From Tenebrio molitor (Eukaryota > Arthropoda > Insecta > Coleoptera > Tenebrionidae), in the NCBI RefSeq assembly GCF_963966145.1, contig NC_091047.1:14756001-14820000 (forward strand): a stretch of 64,000 nucleotides of DNA. The letters run 5' to 3'. The notes under the pieces were generated by a model. It made no database searches. It had not been told where the DNA came from and saw only the letters and a list, made by a program, of their open reading frames with translations. How positions within the stretch are numbered: the first letter of the stretch is position 1; the number at the start of each line of letters is the position of its first letter. The position numbers were made by a program, and so were the translations under genes. Shown piece after piece: positions 1 to 12,213 of the stretch.

Positions 1-3000
1 TCGGGGGTTTTGACGTAATTGGGTGGCGTAGAAATGCGCTCTGGAAAAATGTAATCTCTTCGGTGGGTACAAGTGTAGAAATTACGCGTTTCCGGCCCGG
101 AAGTGATAACGTTGGTATCGTTGCTGGAAGGTCGAAATAACATCGTGGAGGCCTTGTTGTGTTTACATTTTGGTACTTCACCGATGAATCAGGAAGCGGA
201 ACGACCTCAAGAAAAACGGCGCCGTTATCGTATCATTGCCTGAGGTGGAACGCGGAAAATCGCACAATCGGACCAAATTATCGGCCCTCTAATATGACAA
301 AAGTTTACTGTTCTGGAACAATCGCGGCATTTTTATTTTATCTTGAAGACCTTCCAACCGACACGCTTCTTTGAATTTGTTGTCACCAAATGACACCGCA
401 CAGGCGACATGACAATTTCTTTTTTTTTTTTCTTTGAAATTTCGATTTGTCTAACTGGCTTTTAACTCGTAAAACTCAGATACTAAATTACCGGCGACTG
501 TTCTGCTGTTAACATCTTTTCGCACCATGCATGTTTGTATCGCTAAAACCGACAGGAAATTAAGATTGCTGGAGCAAATTTATTGTTTGTGTTGTGAGCG
601 GCGATAGTAACTTTGAAACTCCCAACAAAGATTAGTCGGTTCACTTTAAAGACCATTTTTGTGCAACCCGACCGTTAATTAAACCAATACCGTAACGAGC
701 GTGCGGAATTCAAAAATGCTAGTGCATTTATGCAGTTGCGTTTTAAACACTGCCGACCGAAAATCGATACACAATTTCGTATAGATTAAAGTTAGCCGTG
801 GACGGTTCACTAGCTAATCACGCCCCCTGGTGGCATCTCTGACAACGCGTTACGGCCATTTTAATTACCCTAATGACCGGACTAACAGCTTCCTCTAATC
901 GGATTAAGCCAGGATGCTTATAAGTGTGTTATCATTTATAATATCCTTATCTGGACGTGTTTTCGAATGTGTATATTGCGGCACAATCTGCGTCGCCTAA
1001 TGCCGACTCGGAACCCGTGTCACTAAGCTGCAAATTAAATGCCTAAAATTTGTATTAATTTGCAAAAAAACAAATCATTTAATTTGTGATTTTTGTTGTC
1101 GCCGTGAGGATAACGATATCGTGTGAAAAGTAATTGCATATGATACATAAAATAGTACCGTAAACAACAGTTCGAGAATATTGTTCTCTAGATGGCGCTG
1201 CAATTGCCAGTTGAGACGATCAAGTGTCAAGTGCAAGTTACTTGTTTGAACTTGTTTAAATTCTAATTTGACACCCAAAAAATTTTACAGCGATTGGAAA
1301 TTAAACTCGCATTTGTGGCCAGTTAATAATTTGTATACGACTTTGAAACAATATTTGTAAAATTAACTGCGCGTTGGATAACACAAAATTAAAATATTGC
1401 CTAAATCGCTTTATTCTTATTCTGCATATTGATGTTAAGCAACGTTTCGTGTAATTTATAGTCGGACCTATTATAAGCATGTAAACAGGATAAAAAAATC
1501 ATCAATTAATAAAGATCATCATTAATTCGTTATCCCACGCCGTGCATATACGGATTTACGCTGTAAACGTGACGTTTGTTGCGCGTAAATTCAACGTTGA
1601 AGAAGAGTTTCCATAAATCATTTGATTCGAGCTCTGTAAATCAGTAAACATCATTATTTTCATGGAGAATTCACTTATTTTGTTGTGATAGTTAGGATAC
1701 GATTATATCAATTGTGAGTAAAGAGTACTTGGGCAGTGTAGGTATATTATGTAATTAATACCAGAAGGATGCAAAATTGAAGTGGGTTTACTGGAACAAA
1801 AATACATATGTAGTTTTATTTTTGTGATCGATTGCTGCACCGCACTCGTGCATTAACTGCTGTCGCAATAAAAACTAATTAAAGCCTGTTGTAATTGTAA
1901 GTACCTACTCATATTTTTAATTTTCGTCTGTTCATCGAAGCGTTTCAAATCGGCATAATTATCAAACTGGGCCAAGGTGCAGAGTTGGCAATGCTTTCCC
2001 ATCATCGCTAGATCTAATTAAAACGTTTCGCAATTCCATTATGGTAAATTCGAGGGTAAATTAATGCGTTAAAACCGAAACTTTAGCGTCGATGAGGTGA
2101 CGCACTTGACTCGAGGTTGTTCTTGTTGTCATTGTGCATTGTTTATTTCGTGCTTCCGGGTGTGCGTTTACGATTCGATCCGATGTCAAAGAGGCGGAAG
2201 TCCACCTCACGCATTCCGGAAGGTGTTTTTTTTTGGTGGCAATCTGAAAACTCGAGGATTGCGAGTGTGTCGTTTCGGGGTGCAATTAACCAGTCGAAGT
2301 TGGGGCGAATGGGGCGCACGGGCCGCGTGAAAAATCAAAATTATATATTCAATGAACGGTGGCAAAAACATGCAAACTCATCGGCTCGTGCGTGAGCAAC
2401 ATGCGAATGGGCCTGTGCGTGTCCGCCATGACAGAGGCGCCACACGTGACCCGAATATGTCATGCGAAAACCGTTCAGCTGTTCAAGGGACAACTCGGCG
2501 ACCTTAATGCCCCTATTTACCTAAGAGAGCGGGTCATCTTCCTTCTCGCGACGATGGGTGGCGCGCTTTTATGTTATTTTCTTCTGCAAGGTTTCAACAA
2601 CTAGGACACAGGAGGATTTATCCTTGGACTGTTTGCAACGTGAAACCCCCATCGAGTCGTTGTTGTGTGAAGCTTTCTCGGGCTTTCATTGTAACACTTT
2701 CATAACTCTATTGCTAAAAGCTTGTTTTTCCATTTACACTAAAGCAATTACTCTAAAATCTTATTCTGCCGTTTTTGTATTTTCCACGTTACAATTTCTC
2801 TGATGTTAATATAACTGACTGAAACGGCTTGATGAAAATGAACGATAATTTTCGGCTTGGAGCCGCCACTCAATATAATTAAAATAAAGGGGGGAAGTCG
2901 GAATGTTTTGCTTTTTCGCAAATTAGTCTCTAACTCGTGCTTGGTAAATATAACACGCACTTCAGCTTCTGTCGTGGCTTTTTAAGGAAACAAAGAGGTT

Positions 3001-3651
3001 CTCAATGACAACGCTTGTACCGGCTCGGCACTTTAATCAACAAAACAAACATGATTAAATGCACGGGGTGATTCGTGTTCACAAAATTCACAGATTAATC
3101 GGATTTATTACTCATCAGAAAATTCGATCCAGATCTAACATTCCCTCAAGTGTGAACAAATCTGTTACGAAGGAAGCAACAACAATGCAATAGGTTAATT
3201 TTTTGCAATGGCGGATAATCAAGTTTGTAGTTTGTCAAAATGGGTTCAGTGTTCCGCTTGGCGTCAGATGTCTATAGGTATTTCTAGTGGAAATTTATGT
3301 TGTGGAACATTTATTGCATTTTTTAATCCCTACGCACGTGTTGTAAAAATTATATCCGTACGATAATCACGTATGTCGTCGAATCCTTGATACGAGGTGA
3401 ACGTGAAGACTACGTTTGGCGTGCGATTTCCGGGTTTGCGCATGAGATGAGAGTCGCTCGTGAAAGGACACTAGCCGTATTTGGACAGTATTGTATCTGT
3501 TTGTCCTTGGTCGATGTTGTTTGGATATATCGAGCGATTAAAAGAATGTCTGCACACTATCCGGTCAAAGCCATCGCCTAACAATTTTTTTTTTGTGATA
3601 CAAAGTCGTTTCATATTTTTGACCGCTTGTTTTATGAGTTTTATAAAGATG
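1..3651 (+). other. Presumed intron / 5' regulatory DNA of the Sox gene
   Basis: No exon could be supported here. The only recognised gene starts at a splice acceptor at 3667-3668, so transcribed intron or upstream sequence is expected. Several patches (about 1-380, 2085-2560 and 3360-3560) are richer in GC and CpG than the desert further right. They could hold the first exon, a promoter or conserved enhancers. The open frames across 2061-2604 overlap on both strands, show no recognisable domain and are probably chance. No upstream exon with an in-frame phase-0 donor and SoxC-like N-terminal sequence was identified. Confidence 0.4.
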
Positions 3652-3668
3652 TTTCTCTCTTGTTGCAG
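3652..3668 (+). other. Splice acceptor of the SoxC terminal exon
   Basis: A pyrimidine-rich tract (tttctctcttgttgcag) ends in AG at 3667-3668. The next codon, ACA, opens the stretch TKKNNPNHIKRPMNAF, which lines up with the region just before the HMG box of insect SoxC proteins (Drosophila Sox14 has a similar TKK...HIKRPMNAF run, from memory). The frame across the junction is phase 0. The in-frame ATG at 3627 lies upstream of and inside this tract, so it is more likely intronic than the true start. Confidence 0.75.
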
Positions 3669-4487
3669 ACAAAGAAAAATAATCCAAATCACATCAAAAG
3701 ACCGATGAACGCGTTCATGGTTTGGTCTCAGATCGAGCGTAGAAAAATATGTGAAGTTCAACCTGACATGCACAATGCAGAGATTTCAAAAAAGCTTGGT
3801 CGTCGCTGGAAAGAATTGAAAGACGATGAACGTCAGCCTTTTATCGAAGAAGCAGAAAGGCTAAGGCAACTCCATCAAAGGGAGTATCCTGATTACAAGT
3901 ACCGTCCTAGGAAAAAGACGTCAAAGCCAGCCCCAAAAACGACAGCTTCGAACAAGAAATCATCAAAAAAGTCTTCTAAAGTTCACAAGAATGATAACAA
4001 CAACAACACGAGTAATAATAACAATTCTCTGGTGAAAGAACGACTGTTCGCAAGGCGTACGGCTGTACCGGAGTCAACGGCTTCAAAACTGAAAGAACGA
4101 CTAGACCTATCATCGCCGGTGATGACGCCAGTACCACTGCCACCTGTGAGCATTCTGGCAAAGGTGCCATCTAGTCCCTCGTGCGATATTCCCGATTCCC
4201 CGGAGAGCGCCACCATTTACGACGATTCTTTGGCGCCGCTCCACCACGACGCCGAAGACAGGCTCACCCACGGATCCACTGCCACCCTCGACGACCTGGA
4301 CAGGATCGAAGATTTCAATCTGCTGCAGCCGATGGAAATCGACTTGCAGGAATTGGCAGACATCGAGATCCTGGACGGCGGATCCAACGGGTCCGGTTCG
4401 CACCTGGACTTCGATTGTCCAAGGGACATCCCCATATTCTCCAGTCTGGGAGATTCACCTTGGAGCGACGGCATGTTCATCTGTTGA
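3669..4487 (+). CDS. SoxC: SoxC-class HMG-box transcription factor, terminal coding exon (Sox14/Sox4/Sox11-like)
   Basis: Nuclear DNA-binding regulator of the Sox family, group C. The exon gives 272 residues in one open frame. An HMG box covers about 3690-3926: it starts HIKRPMNAFMVWSQIERRKI, contains PDMHNAEISKKLGRRWK and ends YPDYKYRPRKK. The Sox signature RPMNAFMVW and the basic tail (nuclear localisation) are intact. 'PDMHNAEISK' and 'YPDYKYRPRKK' are group C hallmarks shared with vertebrate Sox4/11/12. After the box come a Lys/Ser-rich stretch, an Asn run near 3997-4028 (NDNNNNTSNNNNS), a Pro/Ser-rich linker, and an acidic hydrophobic C terminus (IEDFNLLQPMEIDLQELAD ... SPWSDGMFIC) that resembles the SoxC transactivation domain. 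The TGA stop is at 4485-4487. The N terminus is encoded upstream of the acceptor at 3668 and was not found. In insects SoxC genes act in neuronal differentiation and ecdysone-driven metamorphosis (family knowledge). Confidence 0.93.
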   Translation, partial: TKKNNPNHIKRPMNAFMVWSQIERRKICEVQPDMHNAEISKKLGRRWKELKDDERQPFIEEAERLRQLHQREYPDYKYRPRKKTSKPAPKTTASNKKSSKKSSKVHKNDNNNNTSNNNNSLVKERLFARRTAVPESTASKLKERLDLSSPVMTPVPLPPVSILAKVPSSPSCDIPDSPESATIYDDSLAPLHHDAEDRLTHGSTATLDDLDRIEDFNLLQPMEIDLQELADIEILDGGSNGSGSHLDFDCPRDIPIFSSLGDSPWSDGMFIC

Positions 4488-4685
4488 GAAAGGAGACTAT
4501 AAGACTGTGTTAATTCATAATTCGTGTGTTGGCCCATACAATCAACGTTATCATCTTATGTAAAGATGCATACCTAGTACACACGCGCATCGATCGAACA
4601 TTCGGTGCAGTCCAGTCGAAGCGGTCGCACAGTGTTGCTCCACCAGCTCAATAATTGTCGAACCGGCCGCGTCGACAATATTTTA

Positions 4686-4712
4686 TATTAATAATAATAA
4701 TAATAATGATAA
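4686..4712 (+). repeat. AAT trinucleotide microsatellite
   Basis: Runs of 'aat/taa' units (ttaataataataataataatgataatg), slightly interrupted, in the 3' UTR. Confidence 0.8.
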
Positions 4713-5908
4713 TGATTATTGTTATTTAACCCCGATAAATGATCTCATCTTGTGTTTATTTTTTATATTTATCATATAGTAGCGCGTCGCCGTTTCGTTC
4801 ATTCGGTTCATCACCATACGTATTCCCGGATTCAACCAGTTGTTAGTGCCTAGCTCAGTATGATATGTCGGACATTACCCGGGTCGCCCGTCATTAGTTT
4901 TGATACATGTAAAATCCCTTCGACCGCCATTTTGTACATTGTTGGTGGCGATGGGACACAAAATCAGGCTGTGATTCATCTGTTTGATGACCAATATTTA
5001 GTTGTCAAAAGTCAGTGTAGTTTTTGCAGTTTTTCCGCCTCCAGCTTTACTAATTAGTTCGGGCGCATTTAGCGACGACGGCAAACAGCTGATTGTTTCG
5101 TTACTGCCAACCGCGAACGCAACGTTTGGTTTTTTACTCACCATTTATCTTATTGTCTCATCGTTTGTTCATTTAAAAAAAATATATATATTTGTTTTCA
5201 GATTCGTTCGTCCAGAATTGTACTTAATGGTCCTAAAATCTTGTACAGCTGTAAGGTTATTTAAGTGAGCACTGTGGGTTTGTTAGAGGTAGGAGTTGAT
5301 ATTAACAGTAAGATATCCAAATAGGCTATAGGGTTGTTTGTGCTGCTGCTGTCAACGACTCGGGCATTCGGTTTTACTTTATTATCCACTAAACTCTGTT
5401 GCACATAATATTGTTTCTCTCGTTGCTCCGTTCCATCAAGATTTACAGATGTCAGTGCTTTATGGCCATGTTTTACATATACGCTTAAAAACCTGTTTCC
5501 GTTCTATAACATTTCAAAGTCAATGCACAAACTTTGTAACGAGATAAAGATAGCGTAAAACATTTTTTCAAATTTACAAAAATAGAGTAGCGAGCGACAT
5601 CGATATTCTTCTATAATATGATATTGAGGCACGACCAACGCTCTACGTGTGCTTTCAATGTACTAGATTAACTTTACGATAATATTTAAAGTTAGATCGG
5701 ACTGTCCGTATTATAAGAGTTTTCGAATTTTAAAATTTTATGAGGCCTGGTACAGTATGAAAATGTAGAATATAACATATTCGGTGTATTTTTGTACCCA
5801 ATGTTTGTTCACGCGATGCAAGCGCAGAGTTGGCTGGGACATGTCGCTGACTGACTTAGATTGTAGGTTTTTGTGTTGAGCTGTACTGGTTATGAGCTAC
5901 GAGTCGAT

Positions 5909-5914
5909 AATAAA
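5909..5914 (+). terminator. SoxC: Proximal poly(A) signal AATAAA
   Basis: Canonical hexamer in gagtcgataataaacttc, followed within 20 bases by a T/GT-rich run (ttctttttttgttcg) typical of a downstream element. It would give the shorter SoxC 3' UTR. Confidence 0.55.
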
Positions 5915-5990
5915 CTTCTTTTTTTGTTCGTCGCCGTTCTTTGGTTCGACTGTCTTCAAGAACTCGGCTCTGCTCTTGTATTTCGCGCTA

Positions 5991-5998
5991 TGTATATA
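5991..5998 (+). promoter_or_regulatory. Possible Pumilio recognition element in the 3' UTR
   Basis: TGTATATA matches the TGTANATA consensus of Pumilio-family RNA-binding proteins. It lies between the two poly(A) signals, so only the long 3' UTR would carry it. An 8-mer of this composition is expected by chance in AT-rich DNA, hence the low confidence. Confidence 0.25.
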
Positions 5999-6388
5999 AC
6001 ATGTATAGATTTGCTCATGTAAAAATTGTTTTTGTTGAAACGTACTGTTTATGCAATCATTTTAAATCATTGCAATAACTATCGCTACAAGTCTGTCTTG
6101 GACGGCATCTTACTGTGGACTCGTCGCGCAAATGACGTCACAGTTCGGCGTCGAACCAGACACTATTGTAAAAATGTTACTTTTTGTGGCATTGTTGACC
6201 CTTTTTGTTCTGGTAAACGATTGAGAGATTACAAATTTAGCAATATTTTTGCATATTACCTTGATGTATCATAAAATCCCCGCATTTTTGTAGACCCATG
6301 TATTATATTCATATTACTATATTGAAGTTATTATATAGTGTGTAAATTTTGTATTGTAGTTGCTGTTAAATATATTAATTATATGGCC

Positions 6389-6394
6389 AATAAA
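6389..6394 (+). terminator. SoxC: Distal poly(A) signal AATAAA
   Basis: Canonical hexamer in atggccaataaaagattttt, followed by T-rich sequence. It is the last good signal before the intergenic desert, so it probably marks the end of the Sox transcription unit. Confidence 0.6.
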
Positions 6395-6412
6395 AGATTT
6401 TTTCAATTTAAT

Positions 6413-9160
6413 TCTCGAAATAATTTCACTCACCGACCAACTCTTTTCAACTTCGCATACCTAATAACCAAGTGGAACAACTCAAAGTGCATTATTAATT
6501 AAGGGAGATAATTGTATTTGATAAACTCCGTACCAACACAACACCACTAAAATCCGACAGCTCTGCAGGAACGACAGTCTTGACGTAACTAAACCGTATT
6601 CGCGATAATGGAGGATTTTGGAGTGCAGATTCACGTCGGGTGCGATTTATGAATCAAATTTAATTTGGTCTGATGGCATTTGGTGAAATTAAAATCGTCC
6701 CCTTGTAATGCTGAAATAATAACATTGCTACACGTAGATTATAAAGTGTAATCTTAATAGGGGGCTTATATTTTACAGCTTGTTGTTTTAGAGCCACTAA
6801 ATACAAGCTCTACGCTGCTAAAGTTTGACGATAACTGCTTCTCGTCACCGCGGTCTCCTTAGTTTATGGTACAGTTAACGACATTCCGTGAAAATTGAAA
6901 TATTTAATGTTCCGAGCTTTTCCGCCTCGTGCTTTTAATAATATATTAATGTAAAACGATTATAATTTGTTTATTCATCATTTTTTACGCGGCCCATTTA
7001 TTTTACAATAACTGAACCGGAAATAATTCACAGTAAGCCACAATTTTCGTTTAAAATTTGTGTAAAACATTAAATATTTTTTAAACACGCAAACCGAATG
7101 ATTGACTATTACTGAACGTATTTTGTGTGACAAAATTCATGGTTTTCAAAATAATGCTTTGCATCTAGTTTACAAATTTAACAAAAAATTGTTAAATTCA
7201 TTTTGAAACAGCACAATGAGAACGGACAATGTATTTTAAACAGATAAACCCGCCGGCGTTCTCAGCTTAGTAATAATGCGAAGCAACTTCATACCAACAT
7301 AAAAACAAATGTTGTAAACCACTAACTATACACTGTATAAATGAAATAATTTATTCTAATGCGTGTTTATTTGTTTTCTAATTAACAATACATCCATAAT
7401 CATCTTTCAACAACACAGAAAACCATAAATATTTGGTGGTGATGATAATCCCACAGACGTAATAACACAATGTATTTTCGTGAAAATCAAATTAAGTTAT
7501 AACACTACAGTAGGTAACTATGTCTAGTTTATAATAGAACACAAATGCACATACATGTTTTTTATTCTCTTAACAATTTAAAATAAACTGGAACAATTAA
7601 TATTTCTTGTTAACCTCCATCTCCTAGAGAGTTTCCAATCACCTTAGTCGTATAGTCGCAATTTTATTTATTCTAGACAATTCTACCTAAAGACAAGCAG
7701 CGTTACATATTAATGTTAAGATCGAATATTTAAAACTTGATTTATTGATTACGACAAAAAATTGTTTTACTTTTTTTTTAAATATATGTATGTATGTACA
7801 TATTTACATATATGCACTTATGCAGTCTCTTCATATTTCACAACATTAACAAACAATCTTATATCCTAAAAGCGTCCGAATGCTTCCTTTCAAAATGTAT
7901 TAAAACCCGGCTGGACTCTTTTATTGGTGTCTTAAGTTTGTTTTCTAGTCGATCCGACATCAATTTCGAAAACAAATAGTGGTCGCTTGGGACCTGGTTA
8001 GAACCCGTTGACATGAAGCACAGTTTGAGACAGATTGTTACGTCGATTTTCTTTAAGAATATACCTACACCAATCTAGAAGTGTAATCCCCGGTGACGAT
8101 GACGTTACCAGTTGCAAAGGTTCCTTATGGTTAAAGAAAACGGTGGTCAAGACTATCGATTCTCTTTTGGACACTATGTACTATAATTTTTGAAAGAACA
8201 CATCTTTGCTAATTCATTGGTACGAGATCGAAAAGAATCAACTGCAAAATGCGGTTGCTGCAAATACGAGACAACATTTTTGGAAAAATCGTTTTTGAGC
8301 ATTTTGACGTTTTGATTTAGATTAGAAACACTACTACACAAGCGATCTTAAAATGCAAATTGTTAATTTTTCCGTGTTCATGCAGGATCCGTATTAATAC
8401 TTACCTACGCAGTGTAAGTGTTATGTGTTTCATTGGCTTGTAACAAAATTATTACAATTATACTCACTTTATCAGATATATTCCGTGTGATCAAGGAAAA
8501 TAAATAATTCAAGGCCCATACATATGTGTTGCTATTTCCATACGAAGTGTATTTATGCTAAGCTCAGCACGCGTATTGGCGTTACGCACGCATTTGCACA
8601 GCTACCAACCAACCCGTTAAATAAAAAAAATATAGTTCATAAATATTGCACCTACGTTTTTAAAAACATAAGCCTCAACCAGGAGCTCCAACTATCTTTT
8701 ATTACTCAACCGACTGATTCGTTAATTTGTCACAACGACAAAAAATTAAGTGTTACAACACTAAGACCAACTCGAACTCAGCGTCTACGATGCGGTAAAA
8801 TCGATTAATGAATAATGACCAAGTAGGAAGTAAATAATTTTTTTTAAGTCGAAATTCTTCTCCAATCCCAAAATATCTGATTTCGATATAAGTAAACATT
8901 ATCAGTCTCGTTGACGAATTAACTCTTAAAATATATACATACGATAGTATCAAATAGGTGTTTTATCTGATCAGTGATCAGTTAGAATTGCGAAATAAAT
9001 TTTATCTTTCAATATAATGACGACGTGAGGTCACTTGTCTATATTTTCAACGGTAAAAATGATCCAACCATCCGGAAGAGAAGTTTTACATCTTTGTTTA
9101 TTGAAGATTTTCAAATGAGACTTTCTCATATAAATTGTATTCTGGGGGACGCGCACGACC
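6413..9160. other. Intergenic, no gene seen
   Basis: AT-rich sequence without a recognisable exon. It holds a short TA/TG-type simple repeat near 7779-7815. The reading frames at 7794-7979 and 8524-8953 have no domain and biased AT-rich codons. Nothing else supportable. Confidence 0.5.
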
Positions 9161-9475
9161 TAAAATTATTTTTTTCTATTTTGCACTTTTAACACAGTCA
9201 GTATAACACTCAAACGGGTTTCGAAAAGGAGTTCTTTTCGATCCCGGTTTCAGGAACATTTACTTAGATTTTTAATGCTGGTAGCGAGTCATAGTGAGTA
9301 GTTGCTACGTGATCACTGCACTTCACGACACTTAAATTCAAAACCTGCAATTGTTTGTCTAGTTACCAGTGTTATCAACCCTTTATATATTTGGCAAATA
9401 TATATAATTTCCCTAGCATTGTGTTTTGAACTTTTTTTAATTTAAAATAGGGGCAAAATAGAAAAAATATTGTAC
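9161..9475. mobile_element. Possible short inverted-repeat element
   Basis: An A/T-rich arm at about 9166-9192 (tttttctattttgcacttt) is mirrored at about 9445-9470 (ggggcaaaatagaaaaaata). Inside is a small palindrome (gggtttcgaaaaggagttct paired with ttcgatccc) near 9219-9247. This suggests a decayed MITE, but the arms are low-complexity. Confidence 0.3.
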
Positions 9476-9492
9476 TACACTCGTTTTATAAG

Positions 9493-9571
9493 CCATTTTG
9501 TCGCACTTGTTTGCTTTATAGCACTCCTCGCTGCGCTCCTCGTACTCTAAAAAACGTGTGCGACAAAATGG
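9493..9571. repeat. Hairpin repeat with ctcg-rich loop
   Basis: Perfect 14-bp arms: CCATTTTGTCGCAC at 9493-9506 and its complement GTGCGACAAAATGG at 9558-9571. The loop reads cactcctcgctgcgctcctc. It shares its layout with other hairpins in this window (see findings). Confidence 0.7.
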
Positions 9572-9599
9572 GGTCTATGTATACCCTATAAGTATACAT

Positions 9600-12213
9600 A
9601 TATTAAAAGAGTAATCATGGTTATAATGCAACTTCAAAAAATCCTTAACTTCATTTATAAATCATGAATATAACAGCATAATTTTTTGTCCTAGGTTAGA
9701 TCAGATTAAATAACATTATTAATGTTTTTGGCATTCCCACATATGAAATATCACATTTACATCGTTGATAATAAAACTATAATTTTAATCTAATGAATTA
9801 AGAAAAGTTTCTTTAGTAAAAAACATAATTATCTCAAATGTTTCCTCATTTGCGCAAAGATAAAATTCTCAACTAATAACGAATCTAACCAAGATCTTCC
9901 ACATCTTGTTTTTTATTCAGATTTTAAGATGTATATTATTCTGCTTAATCGCAGATGAATGACCTACTATTATGGTTCATTTGTGTCAGTCATTCTTCAT
10001 GCCTTACCAACAGTCAGCAATTACAATTAGTTTGTGAGGGAACTATTTAACTTCTTGTATGTAAAATTCTCCTGGTAATTTTCAAATATAAAATCAGAAC
10101 ACGTTTATTTTTACAGTGAAAACTAAAAATAAATAAATTAATAGGCAGGTACCTACCTATGTAAATCTTCAACAATTCTTGAGAAAGTGAAAAAAGGTCT
10201 GATTATAAATAGTAGTTCCATTTAACTTTACCTAAATGAAAAATTGTATTTTTTATTGGAACAAGATAATATCAGCAGCTGTTTAATTGGTAACTTCAAG
10301 GTTTCTGATAAGAACAATGAAAAAAATATTTAACAGTTTATACCCAACATTAGGTTGTATCTTTTGGTGGATCTAGTTCTCTAGGATATATTTAAAAAAA
10401 ATATTTGTAGAAGATGTTTTGTATACTATAATTTAAATAAAGAAAAAATATTAAAAAATGACATTTTAAACATGAAATCATACTTGGAATGTCCATTAAG
10501 ATAAGCACTGAAGGAGTTTGTCGTTTGTGAAAATGCGATACAGGTTCCGTGATGAAACTGTTATAGGAACCAAACACGAATAAGACGAAAGAAAAGAAAT
10601 AAAAAGAGTAATTATTGGTGGCGTGCGATAAAATGTTTAAGTCCACCATGATCTTGCACGCATTGAGATGTTTTATTGGCAGATGGTGAGAGATACATTA
10701 TCGGAATTGTTTTGAGCTCGTTTCCCACGAGTCGACCTCAACAAAAATCATGCCCAATATCGGAAAACACGGGAAACGTGGTGGTAATCCATATACGAAA
10801 CCATTATCTACAAGTTACGAGGTCAACAACCAGATGGTCGATGTTGCTAAATCACTGTTCATGGATATTGCAGATTACATCTCAAATCTCAAATTGTTAC
10901 ATCGGACTGCCAGTTCTAACGGGAATTAGCACTTATCGCCTTTAGATGCAAATATGTAAATTATAAGTGATTTCATAAGAAAGTGAAAAAGTTGGGGGAG
11001 TGTTTGTGGTCGAAGCATGTAAGCTCAAATAAGAGCTTTGCTCGGCGGTGCTCGATGCGTTGGTGGGTCAGTAGTCAACAGAAAGAAATCGATGGTACTT
11101 GTGAGGAAAAGGTGGGGTTCCTCATGTGTCTATTATTCAAGCTTTCCGTTAGCTATAGAGTACAAAAACAAACACTCCAGTTCGGGGAAGTGTGTGAATG
11201 ACATGCATTGAGCTTAGAAGTCGCTTTGTTCAATCAAAGTCGCTAAAAATACTGAGGCGATGCACTTAAACAGAATGGAAAAAATCCAGCTGCACATGAC
11301 CTTAACGTGGTTCATCACCTCTTCCGTGTGCAGCACCTACTTTTTGCAAGGCGCCGAACAAATAGCAATTTAACGCCGTTGTCTGTAATAGCGTGAGTGG
11401 ATGCCTGACCTGGGCTAACCTCACCGGAGCGGGTGGATAGTAGATCATTGCGGAACGTCGAGCAAAAACAATCGCATCACGTCAAAGTGACAGCCCAGTC
11501 AAGAAGGCAGATCCGCTACATTATACCCAGGGGCAATGAAACAATTCAAACCGCCGCACATTTCGGATCAATGATGCATTTGCATCGTTTAACGAGATTC
11601 GTCGGAAAAATTCTAACGAGCACCCGCCTCCAGCCACTATACGTGCAATTATTACGGCGACTATTATTTGCAACACACGAACACCATCATCATCAAACCA
11701 CTGTCACTGTCATGTTTTCTGTCAGTAAATGTGGGTTTATATTCTTACATAATTAACTTTTGTTGAGGGAACATCTTGTAACAACTGCTCGACATCGGAT
11801 TTCATTAAGAGCCTAGTCTGTGTAGAAAGAGGCTAATTATCTGAATGCTTATTTTATGTACACAAGTACAGTCGAAAGATCTGAAAATGAGGAGTTTTTT
11901 CAAAAGATGTGTAAATATTAGTCTACAATTGAGAGAATGTGTTTAACAATAATAAAGTTTTTAAAAAATTCCAAGAAATGTATTTAAATTTTTTTACGTG
12001 GAAACAACGTTTATCCAATAGCAAACTGCGCTTCAAAGTCAAGATTAAATAGCCAACATTAAGTTAAGACTTTTAAAAATCTTGTTTATTTACCAGTTCC
12101 TTAATAAGTCGTTAAGTATTATTAAAAACGAAGACAACAGCTTTCATAGATTCCCTAAAAAAATCTGTTATCAAAATCTGCGGTACACAAAATGGTTATA
12201 AGTGATCTATAGC
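9600..12213. other. Intergenic with a GC-richer block
   Basis: Mostly AT-rich and featureless. About 10.65-11.72 kb, and especially 11330-11720, is distinctly richer in GC and more complex. It contains open frames at 10676-10945, 10983-11201 and 11433-11756 without any domain I recognise. This may be conserved regulatory DNA rather than coding sequence. Confidence 0.4.

Larger units (their letters stand above)
4488..6412 (+). other. SoxC: SoxC 3' untranslated region
   Basis: Sequence after the stop shows no coding signal. It holds an AAT-repeat (4686-4712), AT-rich stretches, and two AATAAA poly(A) signals at 5909-5914 and 6389-6394. The distal signal is followed by T-rich sequence. The two signals suggest short (~1.4 kb) and long (~1.9 kb) 3' UTR forms. 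A TGTATATA word at 5991-5998, between the two signals, fits the Pumilio-binding consensus. Small open frames in this interval are non-homologous and are taken as chance. The end is inferred from the distal signal. Confidence 0.65.

Noticed and set aside
2061..2604. Overlapping open frames upstream of Sox as N-terminal exons
   Set aside because: No SoxC-like sequence, no phase-0 donor recognised and conflicting strands. Composition alone explains them.
3627..3668. ATG at 3627 as translation start of the Sox protein
   Set aside because: The 14 codons it adds lie in a polypyrimidine tract ending in AG, and homology begins exactly after it. An intron acceptor is the better reading.
3471..4537. 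Other open frames overlapping the Sox exon on both strands
   Set aside because: They are shadows of the real reading frame, with no domain and no homology.
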